Below are positions 17,768 to 26,780 of a stretch of DNA of 64,000 nt, piece by piece. The translations under genes were made by a program, and so were the position numbers. A model generated the notes under the pieces. That model had not been told where the DNA came from, did no database searches, and saw only the letters and a program-made list of their open reading frames with translations. Position 1 is the stretch's first letter. Every line of letters begins with the position of its first letter. The DNA comes from Actinomycetospora termitidis (GTDB lineage Bacteria; Actinomycetota; Actinomycetes; Mycobacteriales; Pseudonocardiaceae), in NCBI RefSeq assembly GCF_030286555.1, contig NZ_JASVWF010000001.1, positions 558,001-622,000 of the forward strand, read 5' to 3'.

Positions 17768-18337
17768 TCAGCCCGTCGGTTCGTCGGTGCCCCGGCCCAG
17801 CGACCGCTCGTGGTCGATGAGCTCGTCGAGCCACCGCACCTCGCGCTCGGTGGTGTCCAGTCCGAGGCGGTGCAGCTCGCGGGTGTACCGGTCGATCTGT
17901 TCGCCGGCCCGGGTCATCGTCGACCGCAGGCCGTCGCGCCGCTCCTCGACACGACGTCGGCGTCCCTCCAGGATGCGCATCCGCACCTCGGCGGGGGTGC
18001 GGGAGAAGAAGGCCAGGTGGACGCCGAACCCGTCGTCGTCGTACGCCTGCGGACCGGACTCGCCGAGCAGCTCGTCGAGCCGGTCCTTGCCCTCGGCCGT
18101 GATCTCGTAGACCCGGCGGCTGCGCCGTCCCTGGCGTCCCCACCCCGTGCCGGAGGTGGTGGCCACCGGCTCCTGCTCCGCGATCAGCGCGGCGCGTTGC
18201 AGACGGCGCAGGGTCGGGTACAGCGAACCCCACGAGAACGGCCGGAACGACCCGAGCCGCGCGTGGAGCTGTTTGCGCAGTTCGTAGCCGTGCATCGGGG
18301 TCTCACGCAGGAGTCCGAGGACCGCGAGCTCGAGCAC
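17768..18337 (-). CDS. PadR family transcriptional regulator
   Basis: Encodes 189 residues. The N-terminal winged helix has the PadR signature LAVLGLLRETPMHGYELRKQL, then FRPFSWGSLYPTLRRLQRAALI and SRRVYEITAEGKDRLDELL. A C-terminal helical dimerisation arm (RRRRVEERRDGLRSTMTRAGEQIDRYTREL) follows. GTG at 18337 has AAGGGGA eight bases upstream. In mycobacteria the equivalent (Rv0047c) also precedes ino1. It probably represses its own operon, given the shared CGATGTATCG sites. Confidence 0.92.
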   Translation of the reverse strand: MLELAVLGLLRETPMHGYELRKQLHARLGSFRPFSWGSLYPTLRRLQRAALIAEQEPVATTSGTGWGRQGRRSRRVYEITAEGKDRLDELLGESGPQAYDDDGFGVHLAFFSRTPAEVRMRILEGRRRRVEERRDGLRSTMTRAGEQIDRYTRELHRLGLDTTEREVRWLDELIDHERSLGRGTDEPTG

Positions 18338-18371
18338 CGTCGTCCCCTTCCCCTCGGCGCGTTCCGACCCG

Positions 18372-18395
18372 CGATCATATCGCGCCGATACATCG
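18372..18395. promoter_or_regulatory. Candidate PadR operator in the padR/DUF5318 divergent region
   Basis: CGAT-C-ATATCG (18372-18382) is followed by CGATACATCG (18386-18395), the reverse complement of the element upstream of ino1. The pair sits 35-58 bases upstream of the padR start, where a repressor would block its promoter. Confidence 0.45.
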
Positions 18396-18455
18396 GGACC
18401 TCGTCGCCGACGATCTCGTCACAACGCACCCGGCGCGCCCGGCCGTCCCGCTGGC

Positions 18456-18461
18456 TACGCT
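18456..18461 (+). promoter_or_regulatory. -10 box (TACGCT) for leaderless DUF5318 mRNA
   Basis: TACGCT ends seven bases before the GTG at 18469; no Shine-Dalgarno sequence is present. Confidence 0.5.
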
Positions 18462-18468
18462 GGATCGC

Positions 18469-18876
18469 GTGCGGAACCCCCGGCAGGTCGTCGACTACGC
18501 GTTGCAGCGGCGCGCGCACCTCGCCGACGTCGCCGCCGGACGCACCTCCACCGACGACGCCTGCGACGCCGGGGCCTACCTGCTCCAGGCCGCCTCGTAC
18601 CACGGGCTGCCGACGACGACGCCGTGCCCGATCTGCCGGCGCGAGGAGCTGACCAACGTCTCGTGGGTGTTCGGGGACCGGCTCGGTCCGGTGTCCGGAT
18701 CCGCCCGTTCGGCCGACGAGATCGCTCGGTTGGACGACGCGGCCGGGGAGTTCACGGTGCACGTCGTGGAGGTCTGCCGCACGTGCCGGTGGAACCACCT
18801 CGTACAGTCCTACGTCTTGGGAGCGGACGACGCCTCGGGCTCGGGCCGCCGTCGGCGTCGGACGGCCTCGCCCTGA
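18469..18876 (+). CDS. DUF5318 family zinc-ribbon-like protein
   Basis: Encodes 135 residues. An N-terminal helical part (RQVVDYALQRRAHLADVAAGRTSTDDACDAGAYLLQAA) precedes two CxxC knuckles, CPIC (around residue 49) and CRTC (around residue 105), which probably bind zinc. The gene sits directly before ponA, as Rv0049 does in mycobacteria. No function is established. The start is leaderless by its TACGCT box. The C-terminus is Arg-rich. Confidence 0.85.
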   Translation: MRNPRQVVDYALQRRAHLADVAAGRTSTDDACDAGAYLLQAASYHGLPTTTPCPICRREELTNVSWVFGDRLGPVSGSARSADEIARLDDAAGEFTVHVVEVCRTCRWNHLVQSYVLGADDASGSGRRRRRTASP

Positions 18877-18951
18877 CGTCGCCACGGCGGGCGTGAGGCC
18901 GACGGAGTCCGCGACCGGCAGAGCCGTCCGAGCTGTTCCTGGAGGCGCCAC

Positions 18952-21654
18952 GTGACCGACGACCGTCGAGGAGACCGTCGTCCCGTCGGTGGCTCCGCGC
19001 CCCCGTCCCCGGGGCCCGCCGCCCCGCCCCGTCCGGCGCAGCGCAACCTCCCACCAGGCTGGACGGCCGCACCCCCCGGACCGCCGCCCGGGCCGAACGG
19101 CCGCCGCCCCGACGCACCGCCTCCCCGCGGCCCGCAGGGCGCGCCGCCCCCGGCGCCGACCCGCACCACCGGACGCCACGGGTCCGAGTCGCCGCCACCC
19201 GCCGTCGGGAACGGGCCGGAGGGGACCCGCGTCGGCGGTCCCTTCCCCGACCCGCGCCGGCCCGGTGGGGAGCAGCGGCCCGAGCCGCGGCTGCTGACCC
19301 ACGACGCGTCGCGCCCGCTGGTGACCGCGGCCACGGCCGCTCCCACCCGCGCGAACGCCGCGACCCGGACGGGCGCCCGCCCCGGCACGGCCCCGACCGC
19401 CGCGACGGAGGTCGTGCAGGGCACGGCCGCGCCGGGCCGCAGCGGCACGCGCACCCCGCCGCCGGGCACGCCGCCGCGGGGCACCGACGGCGACGACGAC
19501 CAGCCCGACCCGAAGCGCCGGAAGCGCCGCATCCGCCGCGTGATCTACGTGCTCGTCGGCCTGCTCGTGCTGGGCCCGATCCTGGCCTTCGCGATCGGCT
19601 GGATCTTCTTCCGGATCCCCAGCCCGGACGACGCGACGAACAACCAGGTGGCGACGATCTCGTACGCCGACGGCTCGTCGATGGCGAGCCTGACGCAGGC
19701 CGAGGGCAACCGGATCAAGGTCCCGCTCTCCCAGGTGCCGCTCCCCGTGCAGCACGCCGTGGCCTCGGCGGAGGACCGGAGCTTCTACACCAACTACGGC
19801 TTCGACCCGATCGGCATCGCCCGCGCCGCGTGGAACCAGGCGCAGGGCGGGGTCGGCGGCGGGTCGACGATCACCCAGCAGTACGTCAAGAACGTGCTGG
19901 TGGGCGACGAGTACTCGTACTGGCGCAAGTACCGCGAGGTCGTGATCGCGGCCAAGATCAACCAGGAGCAGTCGAAGGAGCAGATCCTCGAGAACTACCT
20001 GAACACGATCTACTTCGGCCGCGGGGCGTACGGCATCCAGGCGGCGTCGCAGGCCTACTTCGGCCGCGACGTCGCGACGTTGAACCCGTCCGAGGGCGCG
20101 ATGCTCGCCGGGCTGATCCAGGCCCCCTCGAAGTGGGACCCCGCCGTCGACCGGGGCGGGTCGGAGCAGCGCTGGAACTACGTCCTGGACGGCATGGTCG
20201 CCCAGAACTGGCTCGCGCGCGCCGACCGGCAGGCCGCGGTGTTCCCGACGACGATCCCGCCCTCGCAGCGCCGGTCCGGCATCCCGGACAACGACCGCGG
20301 CCACATCGTGTCGGCGGTGAAGGACGAGCTCGCCTCCTACGGCATCACCGAGCAGCAGGTGAACCAGGAGGGCCTCAAGGTCGAGACCACGGTCGACCCG
20401 AAGCTCCAGCAGCAGGCCGCGGACGCGGCGGTGAAGACCCTGCAGGGCCAGCCGGCGAACCTGCGGACGTCGCTGGTCTCGGTCGAGCCGGAGACCGGGG
20501 CGATCAAGGCCTACTACGGCGGCAAGGACGGCTCCGGGTTCGACTACGCGCAGGCCAGGCGGCAGCCGGGTTCGTCGTTCAAGCCCTTCGTCCTGCTCGC
20601 CGGCCTCGAGCAGAACCCGCCGATCGGCCTGGGCAAGACCTACGACGGGTCGTCCCCGAGGGAGATCGCCGGCACGAAGATCGCGAACTCCGAGGGCGAG
20701 AGCTGCGCGAACTGCGACCTGAAGACGGCGATGACGCTGTCGATCAACACCGTCTTCTACCAGCTGGGTGTGGACGTCGGACCGCAGAAGGTCGCCGACG
20801 CCGCGCACCAGGCGGGCGTGTCGGCCCCGCTCGAGGGCGCCACCGGCGGTATCTCGATCGGTGACAAGGAGGTCCGCCCGGGCGACATGGCGTCCGCCTA
20901 CGCGACCTTCGCCGCCGACGGCCAGTACCACCGCCCGCACATGGTGACGCGCGTGACGACCGCGGACGGCCGGATCCTCTACGACGGCGGGGTCCCCGCG
21001 GTCGAGCAGCGGATGAGCCAGCAGCTCGCGCGCAACGTCACGGAGTCCATGCTCGACGTGGCGTCGCACTCCCAGATCGGCCTGTCCGGCGGCCGACCGG
21101 TGGCGACCAAGACCGGCACCGTGCAGTCGTCCCAGGAGGGCCAGAACAACGACGCCTGGACCGTCGGGTACACCCCGCAGATGTCCACGGCGGTCTGGGT
21201 CGGCACGGACGACAACTCGCCGATCAAGACCTCCAACGGCAAGCCGATCTACGGCCGCGGCGTGCCGGGCCAGATCTGGCAGCGGTTCATGAACCAGGCC
21301 CTGCGCAGCGAGCCGGTGGAGCAGTTCTCCGACTTCAAGGCGATCGGCACCCCGCCGGCCCCGCCCGCGCCCGCCACCCCCACGCCCGATCCGAACAACC
21401 CGGACGGCCAGAACAACGGCCAGTACTGCGTCGACGGGGTGTGCGTGAACTACGGGGACGGGCAGAACGGGAACAACGGCGACAACGGCAACGGCCAGAA
21501 CAACGGCAACAACGGGCAGAACGGCGACGGCCAGAACAACGGCCAGAACGGCAACAACAACGGGGACAACGGCGGGAACGGCAACCAGCCCGACAACGGC
21601 GGTGACGGCGGCGGCTTCGGGGACATCTTCGGCGATCGTGGCGGCGGTGGCTGA
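18952..21654 (+). CDS. ponA: Bifunctional class A penicillin-binding protein
   Basis: Encodes 900 residues. A Pro/Arg-rich cytoplasmic tail of about 190 residues precedes one membrane span ([24 protein letters not shown], about 197-220). The GT51 domain has [26 protein letters not shown] with catalytic Glu274 and [12 protein letters not shown]. The transpeptidase domain has SSFK with nucleophile Ser541, the SIN motif and KTG at about 720. After residue 805 the tail is an Asn/Gly/Asp/Gln-rich run of about 85 residues exposed outside the membrane. It polymerises and crosslinks peptidoglycan. GTG at 18952 follows GGAGG by seven bases. The GT87 gene starts five bases downstream, suggesting an operon. 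Confidence 0.95.
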   Translation: MTDDRRGDRRPVGGSAPPSPGPAAPPRPAQRNLPPGWTAAPPGPPPGPNGRRPDAPPPRGPQGAPPPAPTRTTGRHGSESPPPAVGNGPEGTRVGGPFPDPRRPGGEQRPEPRLLTHDASRPLVTAATAAPTRANAATRTGARPGTAPTAATEVVQGTAAPGRSGTRTPPPGTPPRGTDGDDDQPDPKRRKRRIRRVIYVLVGLLVLGPILAFAIGWIFFRIPSPDDATNNQVATISYADGSSMASLTQAEGNRIKVPLSQVPLPVQHAVASAEDRSFYTNYGFDPIGIARAAWNQAQGGVGGGSTITQQYVKNVLVGDEYSYWRKYREVVIAAKINQEQSKEQILENYLNTIYFGRGAYGIQAASQAYFGRDVATLNPSEGAMLAGLIQAPSKWDPAVDRGGSEQRWNYVLDGMVAQNWLARADRQAAVFPTTIPPSQRRSGIPDNDRGHIVSAVKDELASYGITEQQVNQEGLKVETTVDPKLQQQAADAAVKTLQGQPANLRTSLVSVEPETGAIKAYYGGKDGSGFDYAQARRQPGSSFKPFVLLAGLEQNPPIGLGKTYDGSSPREIAGTKIANSEGESCANCDLKTAMTLSINTVFYQLGVDVGPQKVADAAHQAGVSAPLEGATGGISIGDKEVRPGDMASAYATFAADGQYHRPHMVTRVTTADGRILYDGGVPAVEQRMSQQLARNVTESMLDVASHSQIGLSGGRPVATKTGTVQSSQEGQNNDAWTVGYTPQMSTAVWVGTDDNSPIKTSNGKPIYGRGVPGQIWQRFMNQALRSEPVEQFSDFKAIGTPPAPPAPATPTPDPNNPDGQNNGQYCVDGVCVNYGDGQNGNNGDNGNGQNNGNNGQNGDGQNNGQNGNNNGDNGGNGNQPDNGGDGGGFGDIFGDRGGGG

Positions 21655-21659
21655 CCCGC

Positions 21660-23267
21660 GTGTCCGCTGACGCCCCGCCGACGCGCAGCCGCGCACACGA
21701 CCCGGAGTCGCTGGACGCCGAGTCGCGCGTGCTGCCCGCGCACGACGACGGGTTCGTGCGGGCCGCGAGCGCGAGCGTCGGCGGCCCGATGGGGGCACAC
21801 GCCGTCGTCGGGCGGGCCGCGTTCTTCACGCCGCTGCGGGTCGTGCTGCTCCTCGCGACGATCGTGCTCGCGCTGGGCTGGTTCGCGAAGTCCCCGTGCC
21901 TGCAGCAGTACGTGGACGACTCCGGGCAGCTCCAGCTCGACTGGCGTGACAGCCGCCAGTACGTCGCGATGTGCTACTCGGACACCGTCCCGCTCTACAC
22001 CGCCGAGCGGCTCGACGCCGGCGGCGTGCCGTACGTGACGAACTGGGTCGACCAGCGCGACGACGGCACCACGCAGGTCCGGTACATGGAGTACCCGGTG
22101 CTCACCGGGTTCTTCCAGTGGGCCAACGCGCGCCTGACCGCCGGCTGGCTCGCCGTCGGGCTGCCCTCCGCGCTCCCGGTGGTCGTCTACTTCGACCTCT
22201 CGGCGTTCTGGCTGGCGCTGGCGTGGCTCGGCGTGATCTGGGCGATGGTGCGGCTGCGTCCTGGCCGGCCGTGGGACGCCGCGATCGCGGCCACGTCCCC
22301 TCTGGTGGCGGTGCACGCGTTCACCAACTTCGACACCCTCGCGGTTGCCGGGGCGACGCTGGGGATGCTCGCCTGGTCCCGACGACGGCCCGGGCTGGCG
22401 GGCGTGCTGCTCGGGCTGGGCGCCGCGGCCAAGCTCTACCCGCTCTTCCTGCTCTTCCCGCTGCTCCTGCTGTGCCTGCGGGCGGGCCGGATGCGCCCGT
22501 GGTGGGTCGTGACGGTGACCGGGCTGGCGTCCTGGGCGGTGGTCAACGGGCCGGTCGCGGTCCTGGCGCCGACCGGGTGGTGGGAGTTCTTCCGCCTCAA
22601 CTCCACCCGGGCGGCGGATCCCGACTCGATCTACAACATCGTCTCCGCGTCCACGGGGTGGCCGGGGTTCGACGGCACGCTCGCGAGCGGGCAGACCCCG
22701 AGCGTGCTGAATGCGGTGACCGCCGTGCTGTTCGCGCTCTGCTGCGTCGCCGTCGCGGTCCTGGTGTGGCGGGCGCCCACCCGGCCCCGCCTGGCGTCGA
22801 TCGCGTTCCTCGTCGTCGCGGCGTTCCTGCTGACGAACAAGGTGTGGAGCCCGCAGTACTCGCTGTGGCTGATCCCGCTGGCGGTGCTCGCGTACCCGCG
22901 CTGGAAGCCGCTGCTCGCGTGGATGGCGCTGGACGCGTTCGTGTGGGTGCCGCGGATGTACTACTACCTCGGCACGAACAACAAGGGCCTGCCCGCGCCC
23001 TGGTTCCACGGGGCGGTGCTGCTGCGCGACCTGGCGGTCGTGGCGGTCGCGGTCCTGATCGTGCGGACCGTGCTCCGGCCCGAGCTCGACCCGGTGCGAC
23101 GGCGGGCCGGGCGACCCGGGCCGGTGCGCCCGGGCGCCGACCCCGACGGCGGGGTGCTCGACGGTGCCCCCGACGCCGCCTGGTTCGACCGACGCCGCGG
23201 GGCCGGCCCGGCCCCGGCCACGAGCGACCGTCCACCCGCCGTCGCCACCCGATCCGGGCGCGATTGA
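21660..23267 (+). CDS. GT87 family glycosyltransferase (polyprenyl-phosphate-mannose type)
   Basis: Encodes 535 residues with about 10 membrane spans. The DUF2029/GT87 pattern is seen: a first span ([18 protein letters not shown]), the luminal loop ending in [15 protein letters not shown], then [43 protein letters not shown] and [26 protein letters not shown]. In mycobacteria GT87 members are polyprenyl-phosphomannose dependent mannosyltransferases for lipoglycans; the position after ponA matches Rv0051. GTG at 21660 is five bases after the ponA stop. The exact acceptor is not visible. Confidence 0.88.
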   Translation: MSADAPPTRSRAHDPESLDAESRVLPAHDDGFVRAASASVGGPMGAHAVVGRAAFFTPLRVVLLLATIVLALGWFAKSPCLQQYVDDSGQLQLDWRDSRQYVAMCYSDTVPLYTAERLDAGGVPYVTNWVDQRDDGTTQVRYMEYPVLTGFFQWANARLTAGWLAVGLPSALPVVVYFDLSAFWLALAWLGVIWAMVRLRPGRPWDAAIAATSPLVAVHAFTNFDTLAVAGATLGMLAWSRRRPGLAGVLLGLGAAAKLYPLFLLFPLLLLCLRAGRMRPWWVVTVTGLASWAVVNGPVAVLAPTGWWEFFRLNSTRAADPDSIYNIVSASTGWPGFDGTLASGQTPSVLNAVTAVLFALCCVAVAVLVWRAPTRPRLASIAFLVVAAFLLTNKVWSPQYSLWLIPLAVLAYPRWKPLLAWMALDAFVWVPRMYYYLGTNNKGLPAPWFHGAVLLRDLAVVAVAVLIVRTVLRPELDPVRRRAGRPGPVRPGADPDGGVLDGAPDAAWFDRRRGAGPAPATSDRPPAVATRSGRD

Positions 23268-23454
23268 GCCCGGCCGGCCCAGGCCGGTCCGCACCCGCCG
23301 TCGCCTGACCGTGACGGTCCGGTGATGGTCGCGTCACCTCCGGAGCAGTGCGTCGTTGGGGTTCTCGTCGCTCCCTCCACGACGCCGCACGGGGCATGCG
23401 TGTCGGTGGACCGGGACGGCCGGGCAGCGTCGTTGTGAGAAGGGGTCCGATCTG

Positions 23455-24477
23455 ATGGGTGCGCGGTTCTCGCGTCTGGTGTCGGTGGCTGCGGCCGGAG
23501 GTGTCCTCACCGGCGCCCTGCTGCTCGGAGGTGGCGTGGCGTCCGCGGCTCCGGCCGCGCCGGGCGACGTCGTCCCGGCCCGCTGCGGCCAGACGGTCAA
23601 GGCCGAGGCGGGTGACACCGTGAAGGTGAGCCCGCCGCTGGGTCTGCCGTTCCTGGTGCCGATCACCGAGGCGGCCGGGCCACTGCAGTCGATCACGAAG
23701 CCGCTGACCGGGCTGCTCTGCTCGGTGCAGGTCCAGCTCGTCGAGCCGGTGACGGCGGGTGTCGCCGCGGCCGTGCCGCAGGCCGCACCGCTGGCGGCCG
23801 CCGCCGAGCAGGGCACCGCGAAGGTGCTCGGCAACGGCGCGCCGAAGCAGACCGCCGCCGCGACCGCGCCGACGGCCGCGGCCGTCGCGCCGCCCGCCCC
23901 GCTGGTCGCCGCCGCGCCGGCCCCCGCGCTGCCCCCGGCCGCGCTCGCCGCGGCCGCTCCCGCGTTCGCGCCGTCGTTCAACGCGCTGCCCTCGTCGTTC
24001 CTCGGCGCCACGGCACCCGGGTCGGCGCCCGCCGGGCTCCCGGCCTACGACCCCGGCCAGCTGCTCGGTTCGGCGTTCCCCGGCCTCAAGGCGGGGGCGC
24101 CCGCCTACCTCGGCTACGACCCGGCCAGCGCCGTGACCACCGCCAGCCAGGTCCAGGCCCTGCCGGTCGACGGTCTGTCCGGTGGCATGGGCGTGCCGGT
24201 GATGATCGCGGTCCTGGCGCTCGCCGGTGTGGCCGCCTTCGTCGTCCGCTCCATGGTCCTGCGGCGCGCCGCGGCGGCGGGCTCGTCGGCGGGTGCCGCA
24301 CCCGCCGTCGCACCCGTCGTCACGAAGGAGCCGGAGGACGACGACGAGTACACCGCGGCGGCGATGGAGGAGCTCACCGCCGTGCACGGGGACGCCCCGC
24401 AGTCGCCGGCGGTCGGCTTCCCGGTCGCCCGTCCCGAGGCGGACGAGACCGAGATGATGGGAACCACGCGCCGCTGA
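23455..24477 (+). CDS. Secreted Ala/Pro-rich single-span protein, uncharacterised
   Basis: Encodes 340 residues. ATG at 23455 follows GAAGGGG by about ten bases and begins a clear signal peptide (RLVSVAAAGGVLTGALLLGGGVASAAPAA). The mature part has two cysteines near its start (ARCGQTV, LLCSVQV) that could pair, then an Ala/Pro-rich stretch. A hydrophobic span (GVPVMIAVLALAGVAAFVVRSMVL, about 244-267) and an acidic tail (KEPEDDDEYTAAAMEEL) follow. No known domain is recognised. It lies between the GT87 gene and rpsF with its own 187-base leader gap, in which no site was recognised. Confidence 0.75.
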   Translation: MGARFSRLVSVAAAGGVLTGALLLGGGVASAAPAAPGDVVPARCGQTVKAEAGDTVKVSPPLGLPFLVPITEAAGPLQSITKPLTGLLCSVQVQLVEPVTAGVAAAVPQAAPLAAAAEQGTAKVLGNGAPKQTAAATAPTAAAVAPPAPLVAAAPAPALPPAALAAAAPAFAPSFNALPSSFLGATAPGSAPAGLPAYDPGQLLGSAFPGLKAGAPAYLGYDPASAVTTASQVQALPVDGLSGGMGVPVMIAVLALAGVAAFVVRSMVLRRAAAAGSSAGAAPAVAPVVTKEPEDDDEYTAAAMEELTAVHGDAPQSPAVGFPVARPEADETEMMGTTRR

Positions 24478-24505
24478 GCTGCGTCGGGACCCACGAGGGT
24501 CGTCA

Positions 24506-24539
24506 ACGGGCGGGTCGGGGTCTTCCCCGGCCCGCCCGT
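24506..24539 (+). terminator. Terminator hairpin before rpsF
   Basis: ACGGGCGGGTCGGGG (24506-24520) pairs with CCCCGGCCCGCCCGT (24525-24539) with a single G-U type mismatch and a four-base loop. It insulates the ribosomal operon from the secreted protein gene. Confidence 0.7.
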
Positions 24540-24560
24540 CGTCGTATGCGGGCCCGCCCG

Positions 24561-24566
24561 TAGACT
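24561..24566 (+). promoter_or_regulatory. -10 box (TAGACT) of the rpsF-ssb-rpsR-rplI operon
   Basis: TAGACT lies 69 bases before the rpsF start, giving a leader of about 60 bases that contains the hairpin at 24589-24605. Confidence 0.45.
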
Positions 24567-24588
24567 GGGCGGACCGAGTTCCCTCCTG

Positions 24589-24605
24589 CCACGGATCGTC
24601 CGTGG
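24589..24605 (+). promoter_or_regulatory. rpsF leader hairpin (candidate S6:S18 autoregulatory element)
   Basis: CCACGGA (24589-24595), loop TCG, TCCGTGG (24599-24605) forms a perfect seven-base-pair stem 13 bases before the AGGAGG of rpsF. S6 with S18 is known to bind rpsF leaders in several phyla; whether this stem has the required bulge was not established. Confidence 0.3.
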
Positions 24606-24635
24606 CCACCAGTCCATAGGAGGTGAGTGGTACTC

Positions 24636-24959
24636 GTGCGCCACTACGAAATGGTCGTCATCCTCGAGCCCAGTCTCGACGAGCGCACCGTCGCCCCGTC
24701 CCTGGAGACGTTCCTCAACGTCATCCGCAAGGACGGCGGCACCGTCGAGAACGTCGAGGTCTGGGGCCGTCGACGTCTCGCCTACGAGATCGAGAAGAAC
24801 GCCGAGGGCATCTACGCCGTCCTCGACGTCAACTGCGAGCCGAAGACCATCAAGGAGATGGACCGGCAGCTCGCGCTGAACGAGTCGGTGCTCCGCACCA
24901 AGGTCATGCGCCGCGACCCGGCCGCCGCGACGCGCCGGGGCAAGGCCGGCGCGAGCTGA
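24636..24959 (+). CDS. rpsF: 30S ribosomal protein bS6
   Basis: Encodes 107 residues: [22 protein letters not shown] at the start, [23 protein letters not shown] in the middle and [17 protein letters not shown] near the end, all typical of bS6. GTG at 24636 gives the conserved MRHYE start; AGGAGG lies 12 bases upstream. An alternative in-frame GTG at 24627 is only three bases from the ribosome binding site. Its stop overlaps the ssb start by one base (TGATG). First gene of rpsF-ssb-rpsR-rplI. Confidence 0.96.
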   Translation: MRHYEMVVILEPSLDERTVAPSLETFLNVIRKDGGTVENVEVWGRRRLAYEIEKNAEGIYAVLDVNCEPKTIKEMDRQLALNESVLRTKVMRRDPAAATRRGKAGAS

Positions 24960-25504
24960 TGGCTGGCGACACCGTCATCACCGTGGTCGGCAACCTCACC
25001 GCCGACCCGGAGCTGCGGTTCACGCCGTCCGGCGCCGCCGTCGCGAACTTCACCGTCGCGTCGACCCCCCGCACCTTCGACCGCCAGAGCGGCGAGTGGA
25101 AGGACGGGGAAGCCCTGTTCCTGCGCTGCAACATCTGGCGACAGGCGGCGGAGAACGTCGCCGAGTCGCTGACCCGCGGTGCGCGGGTGATCGTGCAGGG
25201 CCGACTCAAGCAGCGTTCGTTCGAGACCCGTGAAGGGGAGAAGCGCACCGTCATCGAGCTGGAGGTCGACGAGGTCGGCCCCTCGCTGCGGTACGCGACC
25301 GCGTCGGTCACCAAGGCCAGCCGCTCCGGCGGTGGGCAGGGTGGCGGCGGGGGTGGCTACGGCGCCGGGAACGGCGGCGGCTACTCCGGCGGCGGCGGTG
25401 GGTACGGCGGCGGCCAGTCCGGCCCGGCCGACGACCCCTGGGCCTCCGCGCCCGCGGCCGGTTCGTCCGGCGCCGGCGGGTACGACGACGAGCCCCCCTT
25501 CTGA
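24959..25504 (+). CDS. ssb: Single-stranded DNA-binding protein
   Basis: Encodes 181 residues. The OB fold covers about 1-115 ([80 protein letters not shown]). A Gly-rich linker and the acidic tip DDEPPF, which recruits partner proteins, follow. The start overlaps the rpsF stop, so the two are translationally coupled. Confidence 0.97.
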   Translation: MAGDTVITVVGNLTADPELRFTPSGAAVANFTVASTPRTFDRQSGEWKDGEALFLRCNIWRQAAENVAESLTRGARVIVQGRLKQRSFETREGEKRTVIELEVDEVGPSLRYATASVTKASRSGGGQGGGGGGYGAGNGGGYSGGGGGYGGGQSGPADDPWASAPAAGSSGAGGYDDEPPF

Positions 25505-25537
25505 TTCCCCAGATTTAGACCAGGAGACAGAGACACC

Positions 25538-25774
25538 ATGGCGAAGCCGCCGGTGCGCAAGCCCAAGAAGAAGGTCTGCGCGTTCTGCAAGGACAAGAAC
25601 CAGCTGATCGACTACAAGGACACCAACCTCCTCCGCAAGTACATCTCGGACCGCGGCAAGATCCGCGCCCGCCGGGTCTCGGGCAACTGCTCGCAGCACC
25701 AGCGGGACGTCGCCGTCGCCGTGAAGAACTCGCGTGAGATGGCGCTGCTGCCCTACACGTCGACCGCGCGCTGA
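25538..25774 (+). CDS. rpsR: 30S ribosomal protein bS18
   Basis: Encodes 78 residues: [64 protein letters not shown]. The CAFC pair with a third Cys in GNCSQH marks the zinc-binding form of bS18. ATG at 25538 follows AGGAGACAGAGACACC. Confidence 0.97.
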   Translation: MAKPPVRKPKKKVCAFCKDKNQLIDYKDTNLLRKYISDRGKIRARRVSGNCSQHQRDVAVAVKNSREMALLPYTSTAR

Positions 25775-25791
25775 GGAAGGGGACCCACGCG

Positions 25792-26244
25792 ATGAAGCTC
25801 ATCCTCACCGCCGACGTCGCCAACCTCGGTGGCCCCGGAGACCTCGTGGACGTCAAGGACGGCTACGGGCGCAACTTCCTGCTGCCCCGCGGGCTGGCGA
25901 TCGTCGCCACCCGTGGCGCGATGAAGCAGGTCGAGACGATCCGCCGCACCCAGGAGGGCAAGCGGATCCGCGACCTGGACCACGCCCGCGAGGTCGCCGG
26001 CGAGATCCAGGAGCTCGGCAAGGTCACCGTCTCGGCCAAGGCCGCCGGCGAGGGCGGTCGGCTGTTCGGCTCGGTCAGCCCGGCCGACATCGTGACCGCG
26101 GTGAAGACCGCGGGCGGGCCGAACCTCGACAAGCGTCTGGTCGAGATCTCCGGGCACATCAAGACCACCGGGTCGCACTCGGTCCACGTCCGGCTCCACC
26201 CGGACGTCCGGGTCGAGCTCCCGTTGGCCGTGCAGGGCACCTAG
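25792..26244 (+). CDS. rplI: 50S ribosomal protein bL9
   Basis: Encodes 150 residues. The N-terminal domain has [36 protein letters not shown] and the C-terminal domain has [17 protein letters not shown] and [26 protein letters not shown] precedes the ATG. Last gene of the rpsF operon, closed by the hairpin at 26265-26300. Confidence 0.97.
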   Translation: MKLILTADVANLGGPGDLVDVKDGYGRNFLLPRGLAIVATRGAMKQVETIRRTQEGKRIRDLDHAREVAGEIQELGKVTVSAKAAGEGGRLFGSVSPADIVTAVKTAGGPNLDKRLVEISGHIKTTGSHSVHVRLHPDVRVELPLAVQGT

Positions 26245-26264
26245 GCCCCACCGCACCACCCACC

Positions 26265-26300
26265 TCGGGCCCCGGACCGCGTCGTCGGTCCGGGGCCCGA
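26265..26300 (+). terminator. Terminator after rplI
   Basis: TCGGGCCCCGGACC (26265-26278) and GGTCCGGGGCCCGA (26287-26300) form a perfect 14-base-pair stem with an eight-base loop, 20 bases after the rplI stop. Confidence 0.85.
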
Positions 26301-26780
26301 CGTGTGTCCGGGCCCGGCCGCCGATCGGCAGCTGGTCTCAAGGTCTCCCTCACACCCTGTGGACGAGACGGTGACGGTGCGCCGAGAGGTCACCCGCGCG
26401 TCACCGGGCCGTCCGCCGCGCGGTGTCGGCCGGTCGTCTCGACGGAGGGTGAGCGTGTCGCGACACGCCGAAAACGATCGTGCGGCGACATGCCGATCCA
26501 CTTGTTGTCCCCAGCATGCACATCGCGCTGACCTGCACGGACGCCGAATCCGGGCGACTTGCCAACAGGTTGTCCCCAGGTGTGCCCACCACGGGTGCCT
26601 GTGCATCGTGATCGGTCCCCAGCCCATCAACAGGGACGTGCACACCACCGCCTACCGGTGCCCGGGGCGGCGGCCCTAGCGTGCGCGTCGGCGGTGGGCG
26701 GCGGTGACTGTCGGACCCTCGTGCGAACGTGTGTTCGACGGGCCCGGAGGTCCGGTCGCAGACGGTGGGAGGAGCAATCG
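26301..26780. other. Long intergenic region before dnaB with DnaA-box-like motifs
   Basis: This 480-base stretch has no convincing gene. It contains TTGTCCCCA twice on the plus strand (26505-26513 and 26570-26578), each one base from the actinobacterial DnaA box TTGTCCACA. TCGTCCACA lies on the minus strand (26358-26366), also one base away. It further holds a perfect 16-base palindrome GCGTGTCGCGACACGC at 26453-26468. The pattern suggests DnaA-responsive control of dnaB; an origin is unlikely since dnaA and dnaN are absent here. Confidence 0.4.
26453..26468. promoter_or_regulatory. Perfect 16-base palindrome upstream of dnaB
   Basis: GCGTGTCG directly abuts its reverse complement CGACACGC, with no loop, which favours a protein-binding site over an RNA hairpin. 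Confidence 0.35.

Noticed and set aside
26559..26780. Upstream extension of dnaB
   Set aside because: No ribosome binding site at 26559 and no DnaB-like sequence before 26781, where GGGAGGAG precedes a GTG.
26301..26780. Replication origin
   Set aside because: Only three imperfect DnaA-like boxes, no AT-rich unwinding stretch and no dnaA or dnaN beside it.
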